Below are positions 9,101-18,300 of a DNA stretch of 64,000 bases, in pieces (within the stretch, counting starts at the first letter, position 1; every line of letters begins with the position of its first letter). This stretch comes from Hepsetus odoe (taxonomy: Eukaryota; Chordata; Actinopteri; Characiformes; Hepsetidae), in assembly GCA_017165825.1 (NCBI GenBank), contig CM029367.1, forward strand, positions 30,635,814 to 30,699,813, written 5' to 3'. A program made the position numbers and the translations under genes. The notes under the pieces were generated by a model. It did no database searches. It had not been told where the DNA came from and saw nothing but the letters and a program-made list of their open reading frames with translations.

Positions 9101-10985
9101 CACTGGATATAGCTCCCAGCTGCTGTGTGTGTGGGTTTAACGCAGAGGATGCATGGAATTACTCACTTTCATTTCACTTACTTCAGTATTTCAATGAGGC
9201 TTCGTAGGTCCCTGACCCTGACCCTAATGATTCCTCCATCTTTAAAGTTTAGGAGAATATGCAGCAACAAAAACTTCTCCTTTGAAAAGAAGTGAGTAAA
9301 GAAAGCGGAACCTCATGTAGCAGAAATATTTACAGCATCTCGCAGACGTTCTTATCCAGAGACTTACATCAGTGCTTCATCTCCACATCTGATCTTCATT
9401 CTAGTGACCTGCTAAAGATCAACAACTGCTGATTATCAGCCAAGTAACAAACTTATTAACCCTGTGTCTGATAGAACCCTGTGTCTAAATATTCTTTTAA
9501 GAAGAAGAGAAGGTGTAGAAACAAATGAAGGAGTTTCTGCTACATGACTTAATGTACATAATGAACCTGAACGTGAGAGTGAAACTTTCGGAGCCCTGCT
9601 TTCGTTTTGCATGTGTGGTGCAAGCAACCGATCAAAGCTGTCCTTTCCCTTAACGATAACTTACCGAATCCAGGGTCGGATCCAAGCCTCGCCCACACGG
9701 TTCACCCGAGACTTTCCGGTGTTTAATCCAGTGTGTCTGTCCGTGTCGCAGCTTTTCAGAATAAACGAAGCAAACCAGTTGATGCAGTATGACCAGTGTC
9801 TGACGAAGGGATCGGACGCCACTGCCGTCATCATCACACACTGCAATATGAACGAACACACCGAGTGGAGATACTTTAAGGTAGGTCAGACCATTTCCTC
9901 AGGTCCAGATGATCTCCTTGTAAATTATTGTCGTTCCCTCTGAGGTCCGAACCTTCGCCCAGTCATTTCCTAACGTTTATTTCCTGGAACTGACTCGTGT
10001 CTTGAAAAATGTTTTTTTGTTTATTTATTGATTTGCATCATTGGAAATTCCCAGACAGTGTTTCCACGGGCAGAGTTTAATGCCAGATTAACTGCAAGAT
10101 AAATTCTGCAGAACTGATTTGAATGTATTTATGTTAACTTCAATTAATCAAGCTTTAATGAATCAAGTTTTCTTCTTTTCTTTAAAAATAAACTTTTTGG
10201 GGGGCATAAATGTTTGTTCCAACTCATACCGTTTTGAAATATTTTGAAGTTATTGAAAGCTGGCTGTCTTGCAGAGGAGATTCTGTGAAGGAAATGAGAT
10301 GTGCATCTTGAAATTTAGGATGTACGGGCGACTTTCAGGTTTCTTGCTGGGCTTTTAGAGAACTATAGCTGAAGCTTTTACGTTACGCTGAAATTGATTG
10401 TGTCTTTTCACATTACGCTTAAAGTGGAATTCCTGCAGTTTTTTTAAATGTCAGTATAATTAATGGTTAAGATGTAAACAGGCCGGTCTGAAACGCTCCA
10501 CTCTGGAGAAACTGGGAGTCAGAGTCATGTTCAGTGCTGGTGAACGGAACCAGTTAAGATAATTATTCAAAAACACGCTTCTGGGAGCTGTAAAGCCATT
10601 TATGATGGAGGGATACATGGGGTAGTTCTAAGGCAAAGTAGTCCCAAAAAAAAATTTTTTCCACCCTTTCCAGTGTTTTCCCATCATTAACACATGGCTT
10701 CTCTGTTGTAAATAAAATGGCTTTATTTGAAGAGCCGTGATTGGACAGCTGGTCTGCTCACCAGCACAATGAAGACAAGTATAGAAAAAGAACCACTTCA
10801 CCTCAAACCGCTCTGAATTATATTATTCTTTTTTTTTTTTTTCCCAGGATCTACACCGGTTCACACACATACCTACAGGGAAATGCTTAGACCGGTCAGA
10901 TGTCTTGCACAAAGTTTTCATCTCTGACTGTGACAACAGCAAGAGCACTCAGAAATGGGAAATGAATAACATCATGGCAGTGTGA
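427..10985 (+). CDS. galnt7: Polypeptide N-acetylgalactosaminyltransferase 7, 3' part of gene (5' exons lie outside the window)
   Basis: Codes for the C-terminal ~461 residues of a GT27 family type II Golgi enzyme that transfers GalNAc from UDP-GalNAc to Ser/Thr of partly glycosylated acceptors. Spliced CDS: 427-593, 2185-2315, 2667-2746, then one of 3382-3564 or 3793-3975, then 5328-5445, 6670-6792, 7508-7726, 7982-8080, 9752-9880, 10848-10985. All junctions are GT/AG and every phase joins cleanly. Visible motifs are the DXH metal site (DAHCEV), the Gal/GalNAc-transferase motif (WGGENFEIS), a further metal-ligand-type His in SRVGHIYR, and a C-terminal ricin-type lectin domain with YCIDS, QCLTKG, KCLDRS and QKWEMN. 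The product closely follows mammalian GALNT7 to its last residues (WEMNNI). The cytoplasmic tail, membrane anchor and stem are encoded upstream of base 1. Next to hmgb2, as in mammals. GALNT7 assignment is near certain. Confidence 0.95.
594..2184 (+). other. galnt7 intron with AAT/TTA and CA microsatellites
   Basis: Holds an AAT run and a TTA run (about 888-993), which are mutual reverse complements and can form a hairpin, and a long CA run (1196-1273). Apparent open frames here are the CA repeat (Thr-His or Val-Cys) and are not genes. Confidence 0.8.
2185..2315 (+). CDS. galnt7: galnt7 exon: nucleotide-binding half of the GT-A domain
   Basis: After a split Val codon it encodes HLKERLEEYI through ARKATLGQ and contains the conserved GLIQARSIGA stretch found in all GALNTs. 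The acceptor is tttatag and the donor gtatcc; the exon ends in phase 0. Confidence 0.95.
2667..2746 (+). CDS. galnt7: galnt7 exon carrying the DXH metal-binding motif
   Basis: Encodes VLIYLDAHCEV through ISKD plus two bases of an Arg codon. Asp and His of the DAH triplet are the Mn2+/UDP-GalNAc ligands in this family. The acceptor is tctcag and the donor gtatga. The two trailing bases join equally well to either member of the following duplicated exon pair. Confidence 0.95.
2747..3381 (+). other. galnt7 intron before the duplicated exon
   Basis: No repeat family recognised. Contains a short internal duplication: two similar stretches of about 70 bp around 3000-3070 and 3125-3200, each with TTCTGATAA, CCCAGATCATT and TTGTTTGACATTA. 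A TGCATG word lies at 3261-3266, about 115 nt upstream of copy 1 of the alternative exon. Confidence 0.55.
3382..3564 (+). CDS. galnt7: galnt7 alternative exon, copy 1 of a tandem pair
   Basis: Encodes 61 residues beginning TVCTVPLIDYIDGNDY and ending KHKTEPYR (last Arg split). It contains the GGDEDG and GAWDWSLLWKR stretches that lie in the acceptor-side part of the catalytic domain. The acceptor is atttgcag and the donor gtaaac. It is 183 nt, starts and ends in the same phase, and is 47/61 identical at the protein level to the copy at 3793-3975. Both copies are intact, with good splice sites and no stops, which argues against a decayed duplicate. Confidence 0.93.
3565..3792 (+). promoter_or_regulatory. 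Intron between the two alternative galnt7 exons, with CT tract, C run and a TGCATG word
   Basis: This 228-nt spacer contains a (CT)n tract at about 3611-3657, a TGCATG word at 3742-3747 (the RBFOX binding word at RNA level) 46 nt upstream of copy 2, and C-rich runs just before the acceptor. CU-rich RNA is a known PTBP target. A role in exon choice is inference. Confidence 0.4.
3793..3975 (+). CDS. galnt7: galnt7 alternative exon, copy 2 of a tandem pair
   Basis: Encodes 61 residues beginning TVCTVPLIDSISGQTY and ending RLTRTEPYR. It has the same length (183 nt), the same phases and the same flanking Arg splits as the copy at 3382-3564. Differences cluster after PLID (YIDGND against SISGQT) and in the basic segment after SREK (AKRKHK against QLRLTR); the DWS-LWKRVP core is kept. 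The acceptor is ggctttag and the donor gtaaat. Copy 2 resembles the exon I know from the mammalian reference isoform slightly more (Q-GGGDEDG, WSMLWKRVPL). Confidence 0.93.
3976..5327 (+). other. galnt7 intron after the duplicated exon
   Basis: 1.35 kb without recognisable coding sequence or known repeat. It contains a perfect 14-bp palindrome (GAATGCCGGCATTC) near 4296-4309. Nothing else stands out. Confidence 0.5.
5328..5445 (+). CDS. galnt7: galnt7 exon carrying the WGGEN Gal/GalNAc-transferase motif
   Basis: Encodes SPAMAGGLFAIERDF through WGGENFEISYK. AGGLFAI and WGGEN are hallmarks of the GALNT family and shape the catalytic site and donor binding. The acceptor is gtgtaag (weak pyrimidine tract, AG directly after TGTA) and the donor gtaact. 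The first base G completes Arg from whichever alternative exon precedes it. Confidence 0.95.
5872..5934. repeat. GTT/ATT trinucleotide microsatellite
   Basis: (TTG)n followed by (TTA)n in the galnt7 intron just upstream of a SINE copy. Confidence 0.9.
6010..6279 (+). mobile_element. tRNA-derived SINE, family A
   Basis: The head has a box-A-like word (gcctagtggtta) and a box-B-like word (gggttcaaatc), then the body shared by all family A copies (agtaggttgccctgag, cccttgagcaaggtacc) and the tail tcactttcacttt. A TG microsatellite at 6160-6193 lies in the body. Non-coding. Confidence 0.8.
6670..6792 (+). CDS. galnt7: galnt7 exon with the third metal-ligand histidine region
   Basis: Encodes 41 residues, IWQCGGQLLFIPCSR through SSPTLK. 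IWQCGG and the SRVGHIYR segment are diagnostic; His in VGH is the expected third metal ligand of the family. The exon is bounded by tgtgtag and gtagcc and joins in phase 0 on both sides. The segment after HIYR reads LPGWQGNPPPAHV. Confidence 0.94.
7170..7395 (+). mobile_element. tRNA-derived SINE, family A
   Basis: Same family as the copy at 6010, with gggttcgaatcccagacc and the cccttgagcaag body, ending tcactttcacttcac. Located in the intron 113 bp before the exon at 7508. Confidence 0.8.
7508..7726 (+). CDS. galnt7: galnt7 exon: end of the catalytic domain and linker to the lectin domain
   Basis: Encodes 73 residues, NYVRVVEVWWDEYK through KNVDWGE. VWWDEYKDYFY is a conserved GALNT stretch; the CKSFKWFMEEI segment precedes the linker (YPLPP) to the lectin domain. 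The acceptor is gtgagcag and the donor gtgcgc; phase 0 at both ends. The open frame runs past the donor, but the next conserved residues (IRGYET) are in the following exon, which fixes the boundary. Confidence 0.95.
7982..8080 (+). CDS. galnt7: galnt7 exon: first part of the ricin-type lectin domain
   Basis: Encodes 33 residues from IRGYETSYCIDS to CHRMGGNQ, the alpha repeat of the lectin domain. The acceptor is cctacag and the donor gtgata. Confidence 0.94.
8081..9751 (+). other. galnt7 intron, mostly featureless apart from one SINE
   Basis: Contains the tRNA-derived SINE copy at about 8978-9180. The rest is AT-rich with no coding signal. Confidence 0.6.
8978..9180 (+). mobile_element. tRNA-derived SINE, family A, slightly shortened
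   Basis: Head ggcctagtggttaggga, box B gggttcgaatcccag, then the family body. A few bases are missing between box A and box B. Confidence 0.8.
9752..9880 (+). CDS. galnt7: galnt7 exon: lectin domain, middle repeat
   Basis: Encodes LFRINEANQLMQYD, QCLTKG and EWRYFK (43 residues), the beta repeat with its Cys pair. The acceptor is tgtcgcag and the donor gtaggt; phase 0. Confidence 0.95.
9881..10847 (+). other. galnt7 last intron
   Basis: No gene or known repeat seen. It ends in a T-rich tract that serves as the polypyrimidine tract of the last exon. Confidence 0.6.
10848..10985 (+). CDS. galnt7: galnt7 last coding exon: lectin domain end and stop
   Basis: Encodes 45 residues from DLHRFTHIPTGKCLDRS to QKWEMNNIMAV, then TGA at 10983-10985. 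It holds the gamma repeat with the QxW motif. The acceptor follows a long T tract ending tttcccag. Confidence 0.95.
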   Translation, partial: DLHRFTHIPTGKCLDRSDVLHKVFISDCDNSKSTQKWEMNNIMAV

Positions 10986-11815
10986 CCAAGGAGCGGGGTG
11001 TGAAGGACAAAAAAAGGAATGCTGATTTTCTCCTGTGTTTACAGCAGACAGTGTAAATACATCCGATGGAGATTTTTATTTTTTTTTATTTTGCATTTTT
11101 ATTCATCCTCATTAATGAACATTTTTGATTTTGATTTTTTGCTCCATCTTTTATGTTTACAAGTGGTCCTGCCAGTCTTCATGCTGCTGCAGGCTTCACT
11201 TCAAGCTTCCTCCGGACTGCAGCATCATGGGACGAAAGAAAATCCCAAAACCACTGTTTTAACTCGCTCCTTTATAAAGCTGCCGTTTTCCAGACGTATG
11301 GATTGTTTACTGCTTAACGAGAAACTTTTTTGAATACGACACTGGATTCATGTTTGAGAGGAATTGCCACTCAAATCTTCGGGTCTTTGGCACAGCGAAA
11401 AATCACAGATCTGCTTTTTATTCCATAAAGTGTGAGAAATGGATGGGGGTAATTCAACTGGGAAAATTGTTACAGGCAAATGGGTTAAAATGAGGGTATA
11501 TATTTATTTTTTTCTATTGCATTGATGTCTGCTTGGTAACGGGAATGTTTACTTGTTGGTGTGAAATTCGATGATTTAAACTTTACAATCACTGGACAAG
11601 TACTGTCGACGGCCAAACTTCAAATTGATGAAGAGAAGCGAAGGTTTGGGCAACAGAACCTGCAGCGTAGGCTATTTTTTTGTAAAATGTAAATATGATC
11701 ATTTCTAAATGAACATTTTGAGATACAGTGAGCCTCCTAAAGAAGGTGTAAATATCTAACTTATAAAGTTATATTGGCACTGTTTTCTCAAGCGAATAAA
11801 TGGAAACTTTCTACC
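10986..11815 (+). other. galnt7: galnt7 3' untranslated region with polyadenylation signal
   Basis: AT-rich non-coding sequence follows the stop. An AATAAA at 11795-11800 is a plausible poly(A) signal, so the transcript would end about 1.1 kb short of the convergent hmgb2 3' end. Other open stretches here have no protein-like composition. Confidence 0.55.
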
Positions 11816-12875
11816 ACGTTCTGGCCTGAAGTGATCATTAGTGCGATCGAGGGGGAAAAAATCATTTGCATTTTTTTCAATTTCACTTTGACTTGTTTGA
11901 ACTTTATTCTTTCCATACGCTTTCCTGCTTCTGTCTCTTCACAAACCCACCACACGGTGACGCCCCTCCGAGTGCGTTCACATTTCTACAAGCAGAACGA
12001 TCCGAGTCACACAGACGTTTTAATGAACGATGACAAAGTTCAAGGTGTCTGATTTTAATCAACTGGGACTGAAAGCAGATAAACAGTGATTATCTACTTT
12101 TCTGAAGTCTTTACGCTTGGCTCTCGTGCCTAAATCAACATTACAAATAAGAATCCAAACACTTTACACCCACGCACAACGCGCAGCAGGGGGCAGACCA
12201 TATTAGACATCCGGGGAGCAGTGATAGGGACGGTATCTCACTCAAGGGTACCTCAGTGCAACCTACTGGTCTGGGAATTAAACTCACGACCTCCTTATCC
12301 TGCAGCCTAGTCCATAAACACTAGACCACCCACTTTTTGATTTACATCCTTCCCACAGAAAAGATTTGAGTGATTTAATCCATTCTCCTTTTACGCTCCA
12401 GATTCTCCCAAAATGGTGATTTGGGTTCAACGCTGCTTTAAATTGTCTTTAGAGGTTTCTGGTGATGGAGGGCTACTAGCAAACACGTAGCCCAACTTGG
12501 CTGTTTATAGTTCTTTAAACAGGATGATCGGCCTTAAGACAAGTTTGTTCTTGTTACTGAGAACTGGTTCCAGCAAGAACCAAGTTACACAGCAGCACTG
12601 ATCGGATTGTGACATTCTTAATACAGCAGTTAAGTCTTTTATTCTAAAATACACCAAAAAAAACTGAGTTTGAACATTTTAACCCAGAACTGTTTAAACA
12701 TTCCTAGTTCAGGACTATTGGTGTAAGCATTTAACTTCACAAAATCCTTGACCAGACTAAGAACTGCTTTAGGATTAGTCTTAAAGCAAACTACATTCCG
12801 ATTTACCTAAAATCACACTTAGCTGAGAAACCAGTCCTAAAGGTTAACACACAAAAGAACAGACGACTCACAAAT
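11816..12875. other. Interval between the convergent galnt7 and hmgb2 genes
   Basis: About 1 kb with no coding signal. It contains one minus-strand family A SINE (12168-12333). Confidence 0.6.
12168..12333 (-). mobile_element. tRNA-derived SINE, family A, 3' truncated, reverse orientation
   Basis: Read on the minus strand it has the ctagtgtttatggacta head, an altered box B, agtaggttgc and the cccttgagtgag body. Diverged. Confidence 0.7.
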
Positions 12876-12894
12876 GCATCATAATATACAAAGT

Positions 12895-12900
12895 TTTATT
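12895..12900 (-). terminator. hmgb2: Probable hmgb2 poly(A) signal
   Basis: AATAAA on the minus strand, about 320 nt after the stop codon. The intervening sequence is AT-rich and fits an HMGB2-type 3' UTR. Confidence 0.55.
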
Positions 12901-13220
12901 ATAAAAAAAAAATTGTTTCTACACAAACCTTAAACCTCAATATCTAAAAAAAAATTTGAGACTTCAACTACATAACATTGTTCCTCATTTTCCATAAAAT
13001 GGCAGTGGAAACAATTGGGGTATAGAGAAACCACAGCTATCAAACAAAAGAAAGCAGTGCTTCGAAACGAACAGCTGTTAAATTTACAAAACAGTACATG
13101 ACCTCAATATGTATTTCATCTATACACATTCCTGTACATGTTTTGAAAATATTCAAATGCTAATAAAAACACATTTTCACATTGTTCTGCAAACAATTCA
13201 GCTCAAGTTTCCTGACAAGT

Positions 13221-13391
13221 TTAGTCATCGTCCTCATCATCTTCCTCATCTTCGTCCTCTTCCTCCTCGTCTTCCTCCTCTTCGTCGTCATCGTCGTCTG
13301 TAGCCTCGGCCTTCTTGCCCGCTGGCCGGCCGGGACCTCCCTTCTTTGCGCCATCTGCCTTTGCTCCCTTGGCACGGTACGCAGCAACGTC
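13221..13391 (-). CDS. hmgb2: hmgb2 coding exon 4 with the acidic tail
   Basis: Encodes DVAAYRAKGAKADG, a Gly/Lys/Pro-rich linker, then 25 consecutive Asp/Glu and TAA. The GAN-rich tail produces an antisense low-complexity open frame that is not a gene. Confidence 0.95.
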   Translation of the reverse strand, partial: DVAAYRAKGAKADGAKKGGPGRPAGKKAEATDDDDDEEEEDEEEEDEDEEDDEDDD

Positions 13392-14442
13392 CTGAGAATC
13401 AGAGGACACGTTAATCTCAAGCGCCAGGAAATAAAATTGAGGACGTTCGCCATGAACGAGTCACGTTATTCTTACCTTTTCGTATTTCTCCTTCAGCTTC
13501 ATGGCCTTCTGCTCGTATGGGGATTTCTCCTTGGCTGACAGCTTGGACCACATGTCTCCGAGCTTCTTCGCGATGTCGCCGATGGAGATGCCCGGGTTGT
13601 CACCCTTCACCTTCGGGCGATGGTCCGAGCAGAACACGAAGAAAGCAGACCTGCGGGAGACCAGGTGAGAAGTTTCAATGTGTGCAAAAATTCTGAAAAG
13701 TCTGAATTTAAGAGGTTTAAAAGCACTTTATACTCACGGGGGCCTCTTAGGAGCATTGGGGTCCTTCTTTTTCTTCCCCTTCTTGGCCCCTTTGGGTGGC
13801 ACGTAGTTTTTCATCTCGCGGTCATAGCGTACCTTGTCGGTTTTGGCCAGGTCCTCAAACTTGGTTTTCTCTTTGGGTGACATGGTCTGAGAAAAACACC
13901 ACAGATGGTTAAACAGATTCAACCCCGCCCGGCATTTCCCCCCTGTGCTGATTTGGCCCCTCCCCCTTCTTACCAAGCACTACTGCACAGCCCCGCCCCC
14001 TCATTATGAGCCTACAGCTCCGCCCACTCACAAAAACTCAAAACAACTGCTTTTAAAACAACCCGATTCTATTTGACTCGTGAGTCGGATCGAACGATTC
14101 ATCCGAAGTGAATCTGTTAGTGATTGAGCATAAGTGAATCGATTCAGGCGAACCTGTTATGAACTAAAAGAAGGAAACAGTGCACCACCAACTTTGTTAC
14201 CCCCATGGTTCGTTATTATTAGCACTATTAATGCGGACAGGCTTTAAAACAACAACATTCGAGCCGCCGATACCCCAAATAAATCCACAACTCACCTTCC
14301 ATCTCTCGGCGCACTTCTTGGAGAACTCGGCGAAGTTCACCGAGGTGCCGGGGTGCTTTTTCTTGTGCTCCTCACGACAGGTCTGCACAAAAAACGCGTA
14401 GGAAGAGGTCTTCCCTCTCGGCTTGTTAGGATCTTTGCCCAT
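13221..14442 (-). CDS. hmgb2: High mobility group protein B2, complete (213 aa, four coding exons)
   Basis: Non-sequence-specific DNA-bending chromatin protein; HMGB2 family proteins act in chromatin remodelling, V(D)J recombination and proliferating cells. Spliced CDS, 5' to 3' on the minus strand: 14442-14296, 13886-13738, 13650-13476, 13391-13221. HMG box A is about residues 8-78 and starts PNKPRGKTSSYAFFVQ. The basic linker is KKGKKKKDPNAPKRPP. Box B is about 94-162 (SAFFVFCSDHRPKVKG). A pure acidic tail of 25 Asp/Glu ends the protein. The redox-type cysteines fall at 22, 44 and 106. Length fits HMGB2 (human 209). Its place beside galnt7 and scrg1 supports hmgb2 over hmgb1; which teleost paralogue (a or b) cannot be told from sequence alone. 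Confidence 0.95.
13476..13650 (-). CDS. hmgb2: hmgb2 coding exon 3
   Basis: Encodes SAFFVFCSDHRPK through KLKEKYEK (58 aa), nearly all of box B. The acceptor is cccgcag and the donor gtaaga. Confidence 0.95.
13738..13886 (-). CDS. hmgb2: hmgb2 coding exon 2
   Basis: Encodes TMSPKEKTKFEDLAK through PNAPKRP plus two bases of Pro: the end of box A and the basic linker. The acceptor is tttctcag and the donor gtgagt. Confidence 0.95.
14296..14442 (-). CDS. hmgb2: hmgb2 coding exon 1
   Basis: Encodes MGKDPNKPRG through KKCAERWK (49 aa), most of box A. The exon begins with 5' UTR at an acceptor at 14466 (ccccctcag), so upstream in-frame codons in the genomic frame are partly intronic and the ATG at 14442 is the start. 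Confidence 0.95.
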
Positions 14443-14465
14443 GGCCGCTAAAGACGGATCACAGC

Positions 14466-15100
14466 ACTGAGGGGGAAAGGTGCCAAAAATTGAGTGAATC
14501 GAGTGCGTGTCTGTAGCACGCCGAGCAAAAGAATCGGTCACTGACTCGACTCGGTTCGTGCTCGGTTCTCAGATCTCATACGCACAGAACAATGAGCGTC
14601 CCTCCATTTTGTTTCCCGCCTAAACTACAACAAACTACGGCGTTATAGATCGGCCTGTTCGGTTAAAATACAGCCCAGAGACCCGCTTTAACACGAGCCC
14701 AGCTTCGGTCCATTCACAAGACTCCAAACAGAGCACTTTAAACCCCAAACACAGCGGATAAAGTGGTTATTTAAAGCTTTACAGACTCGAAACTACAAAC
14801 TCAAAGCTGATAAGTGACCAAAAACAACCCACTTGTGGAGATAAACCCCTGAACAGAAGTTTAGGCCAAAAAGCTAACCAAAAAACTAAAAGTTGCAATT
14901 AAGGCTTTTATAGTTTCACATTGTAGCCACAATTTTACACATTCTTCTAGAAAAACATGCTAAATATACTTTAATATCGAGAATAAAACGCCACCGGTTT
15001 TTAAAAAAGCCCAAACTTACCTATAAACACAGTTTTAATCCACTTTCTCCTCCAGATAAACAGCCTACACGTCCCTCCGCTGCTCTACTCTGTGCTATGA
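14466..15100 (-). other. hmgb2: hmgb2 5' UTR intron and non-coding first exon
   Basis: A consensus donor (tatag then gtaagt) ends a non-coding exon at 15021. Its partner acceptor is at 14466, 24 nt upstream of the ATG. The transcription start is estimated near 15090. Vertebrate HMGB genes usually have such a leader intron. Confidence 0.6.
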
Positions 15101-15119
15101 ACCCTACAAGCTTGATTAA

Positions 15120-15300
15120 ATGCCTCCGGGGCCCCGCCTTCAGTGGTGCGACACTATTGGCCGGAAACTTTCAAAATTCAAACATGGTCCCGCCCCTAAA
15201 GAGAAATCCTGCATTACAATAGGTCACAAGCCGCTTCGATCAAACTCCCCGCCGGCAACGCCGGGTGACGGTTATGTTTGCGTCGCCGTGATTGGCTGAC
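15120..15300 (-). promoter_or_regulatory. hmgb2: hmgb2 promoter, CCAAT and GC boxes, possibly bidirectional
   Basis: Reverse CCAAT boxes are at 15156-15160 and 15291-15295, with GC-box-like CCCGCC words near 15132 and 15189. Two TTTGAA words on the minus strand lie at 15170-15182, the core of a cell-cycle homology region. CCAAT/NF-Y plus CHR is the usual layout of G2/M genes, and HMGB2 is cell-cycle regulated; use of these sites here is inferred. Confidence 0.6.
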
Positions 15301-18300
15301 GAGAGGATTTAAAATGGAGGGCGGTTAAGCGGGACTGAGGCGGATTTTTCCTGTTTATCAGTATAAAAATAAGGTAATGGCGGCACACAGGAACAACCTG
15401 GTTGTGCAGAAACACTGTGGGTGTGCGGAAAGTGTGTGGGCGCTGGTGTGCGCCGTGTGTTTTGGGGTTTAAAGGCGTTAACACCACCCAGTACAAACCG
15501 CCAGGATTACAGCAGCTAATCTCAGCCCCATCACACTGAGACCTGTTTCTGTGGGTCAGCAGTCTAAAATTCATCACTTTTACACACCAATCCCTTCCGC
15601 ACTGTCTTCAATGCATGTCGACACACCGTTTATACACTTTATTTATTTATTTATTCACCAAAAACCTGTCTCCATTCGCTTCTGCCTGCTTTAATGAGAG
15701 GAACAGCTGGGACCCTGATCACCTCCCCAACCCCCCAAACACACAAACCACATTAAAGAGCACATTCACCCCCTTTTCGGCGATTTGACCTGAAATAAAC
15801 ACCACTGTTACCTTTATCCCAAATCAAATATTTGCATACAGTGGAAATAATGCTCTCTGATTCCAAAAAAGCCACACAAATTCAAATTAAACTGCACAGC
15901 AGGATGTGTGTGTGTATATATATATATTTTCACATTTCAGGAATTGTGGGCATTTCTAAGCATTGTCCCTCACATCACTCCTCAGCACTGAAATAAAACA
16001 GGCCAGGTGATGTTTCAGGTATAAATGTGGTTTTGATCTTTTAATGTAATCATTTCCTGGAGCCTTTAGGGGCCTCCAGCTCTTCAGACGTCTGGTTCCA
16101 TTCAGCACCACTATATATCCAGACATTGTTTCTCAGGTCATTTCACACCAGATCACTCTGTTTACTTTCAGACCGTTTTACGCAGGCATTTAGAATATTG
16201 TGCAATTTCTCTTTAATATCTGACCTTGTTGCCTTTGATGAGCATCCCGAAATCCATGCATCGAGTTTGACTGAAACATTTAAAGCTTAGAAAATGTATT
16301 TTATGCAGGATATAGGCCAAGTTTTTTTTTTTTTTTTTTAATTGTCTTATGGTTTTGCCCCTCCAGGTCCCAGGACAGGCACCCCTTTACCCCAGGACTG
16401 TGGCAGAAGAGTGGAGTCATGGTAAATAGCCTTTTTATTAGTATCTATTGGTTTCTTCTCATCCAAAATTAACATCTTCTATATAACAGTGTCTGAAACC
16501 CATGCTTAAAGATATACCCATTAAGCCCAAAACCCTTCGTACAGGTGGTACAGAAGTTCTTGAACTCCCCTAATTTCTCGATAAAGGGTAGAAAAAAAAA
16601 GCTTAAGCTAGATTGAGAGAAGCTAGGGGAACACCATGTCTAACATTTTTCCTTTTCATTTCCCTTTTTTGTTTGGTTTGTTTCATTTTTTTTCCTACGT
16701 TACTTCCTGCATTCGTAATAACCGAGCACGCTGGATATGTTGTTTTTCGACACCTACTATTTAAGAATGTGTGAGGTCTGAACATGCAGTGGACCAAATG
16801 TTCTGATTTTTACAAGGATTGAGAGATATATCACAGTTTACACTCTCATGAACAAAGTTCTTGTAAGGGTCCCTTTTTGGTTGCATAAAGAGCCTTTTAA
16901 TGTATTGTTCTTTCAAGAACCATGTTTGTATTTAAGTGTGGAGACTTTAGGATGCTGAAGGAACTTCCAGAGAAGGTGAAGACTGTTTAAAAAGCTTTTA
17001 AATGGGCCAAAAATCCATACAGCATCTCACGAAAATGCTCCTTTTGAAATTACAAACAAGAACCCGATGTATCGCACCTCTTTTTAATTTGGAATTAATT
17101 AATTTATCCATTCATTCATTGACTTGTATATTTTTTTTAACACAGCAAGTCTTGTTTGCCTGTACTAGAATTGGAAGCACAACATCCAGTCTGGATAATA
17201 TTTGTCTGTAATATTCAAATGAAGCATTTAAAATGAAAAAAGAAAGACACAAAGCGGGAAGAGAGAATGTGAAATGTCTGCGTGCAAGAATAAATAAATA
17301 TTTGCTTAAAATAATACATTTGCTTAAAATGCAGTAGACCTTAAACACTTTTGGCAGACAAAGGCCAATGTAGATTTAACGTTCAATAAAAATAAAAATA
17401 AGTTTGCGTTACAAAAGTGGCCTTGATAAAATGGAAACTTTTTTCTGTGCACCATTATGTAATCGCAAAACAATTCAATTCCTTATTTTGAAATGGTTCT
17501 AAAAGTTTTTTGACATTTATCTATATATTTATACTCATTTTATCAAGTCATTTTATCAAGCTACGTGATCTGCAAGTGGAATAAGACACTTTAATTGAAA
17601 AAAGCTTTAAACAAATCAATAAAAAGATTAAATAATACTAGTAATCTAGTAGTAGTAGTAGTAACTAGTAATCTTGAAACTCTCGTAATGAGAAAAATGG
17701 GATAAATTGACCCTGGTGTCATAAGTTAACGTACTGACATTTTTTTTTCCTGTGAGGCTTTAATGACTTAATGGGGAAATAAACGTGTTGAAATGCAAAA
17801 TATGAAATCTTTGTCCTTCCATTCCAGATGTATTTATTTTTTATTATTATATCATTTTTGCATGAATAAAAAAGGTAGTAACTCACATGAAGTTCTAAGA
17901 ACATGTTCTCTTACATGAACACCCAACGTACAGCAGGTTAGTTTGCTTTTGGAGGCTCATCCATGGGGTAATTCACAAAGGAGGGCTTTCGCACATGCTA
18001 AAGCATCCTGGCAGCAATTAACATGATACTGTTACCCCAGGCCTGTGAGTTTTAAAACACTCCAAAGACCATTCTCACTTTCCACCTCTACCTGGCCATA
18101 CAGACAGACCCTGATCGGGCGACCAATGGGTTTTAAACAATAGTCTGCCGCGGGGAGTCCAAGGTGTAAGGGGACTTTGAAGGTTCCTCATTGCTTTTGA
18201 ATGACCACAGATGAGGGTTTTTCAACAGGGAACAAAAGGTGTGTATGAGGGCGTCGAATGGGCCAGTCCTAATCCTGATGTCTGCAGTCATTTGTTGAAG

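Noticed and set aside
13182..13538. + strand hydrophobic frame opposite hmgb2 exon 4
   Set aside because: Antisense shadow of the Asp/Glu tail (GAN codons read as Val/Leu/Ile/Phe).
14443..14541. In-frame upstream extension of hmgb2 coding exon 1
   Set aside because: A good acceptor at 14466 shows that most of the extension is intron, and HMGB proteins start at MGK.
16860..16925. ggtccctttttgg / ttctttcaagaacc sequence
   Set aside because: Resembles debris of common fish MITEs but is too short and diverged to assign.
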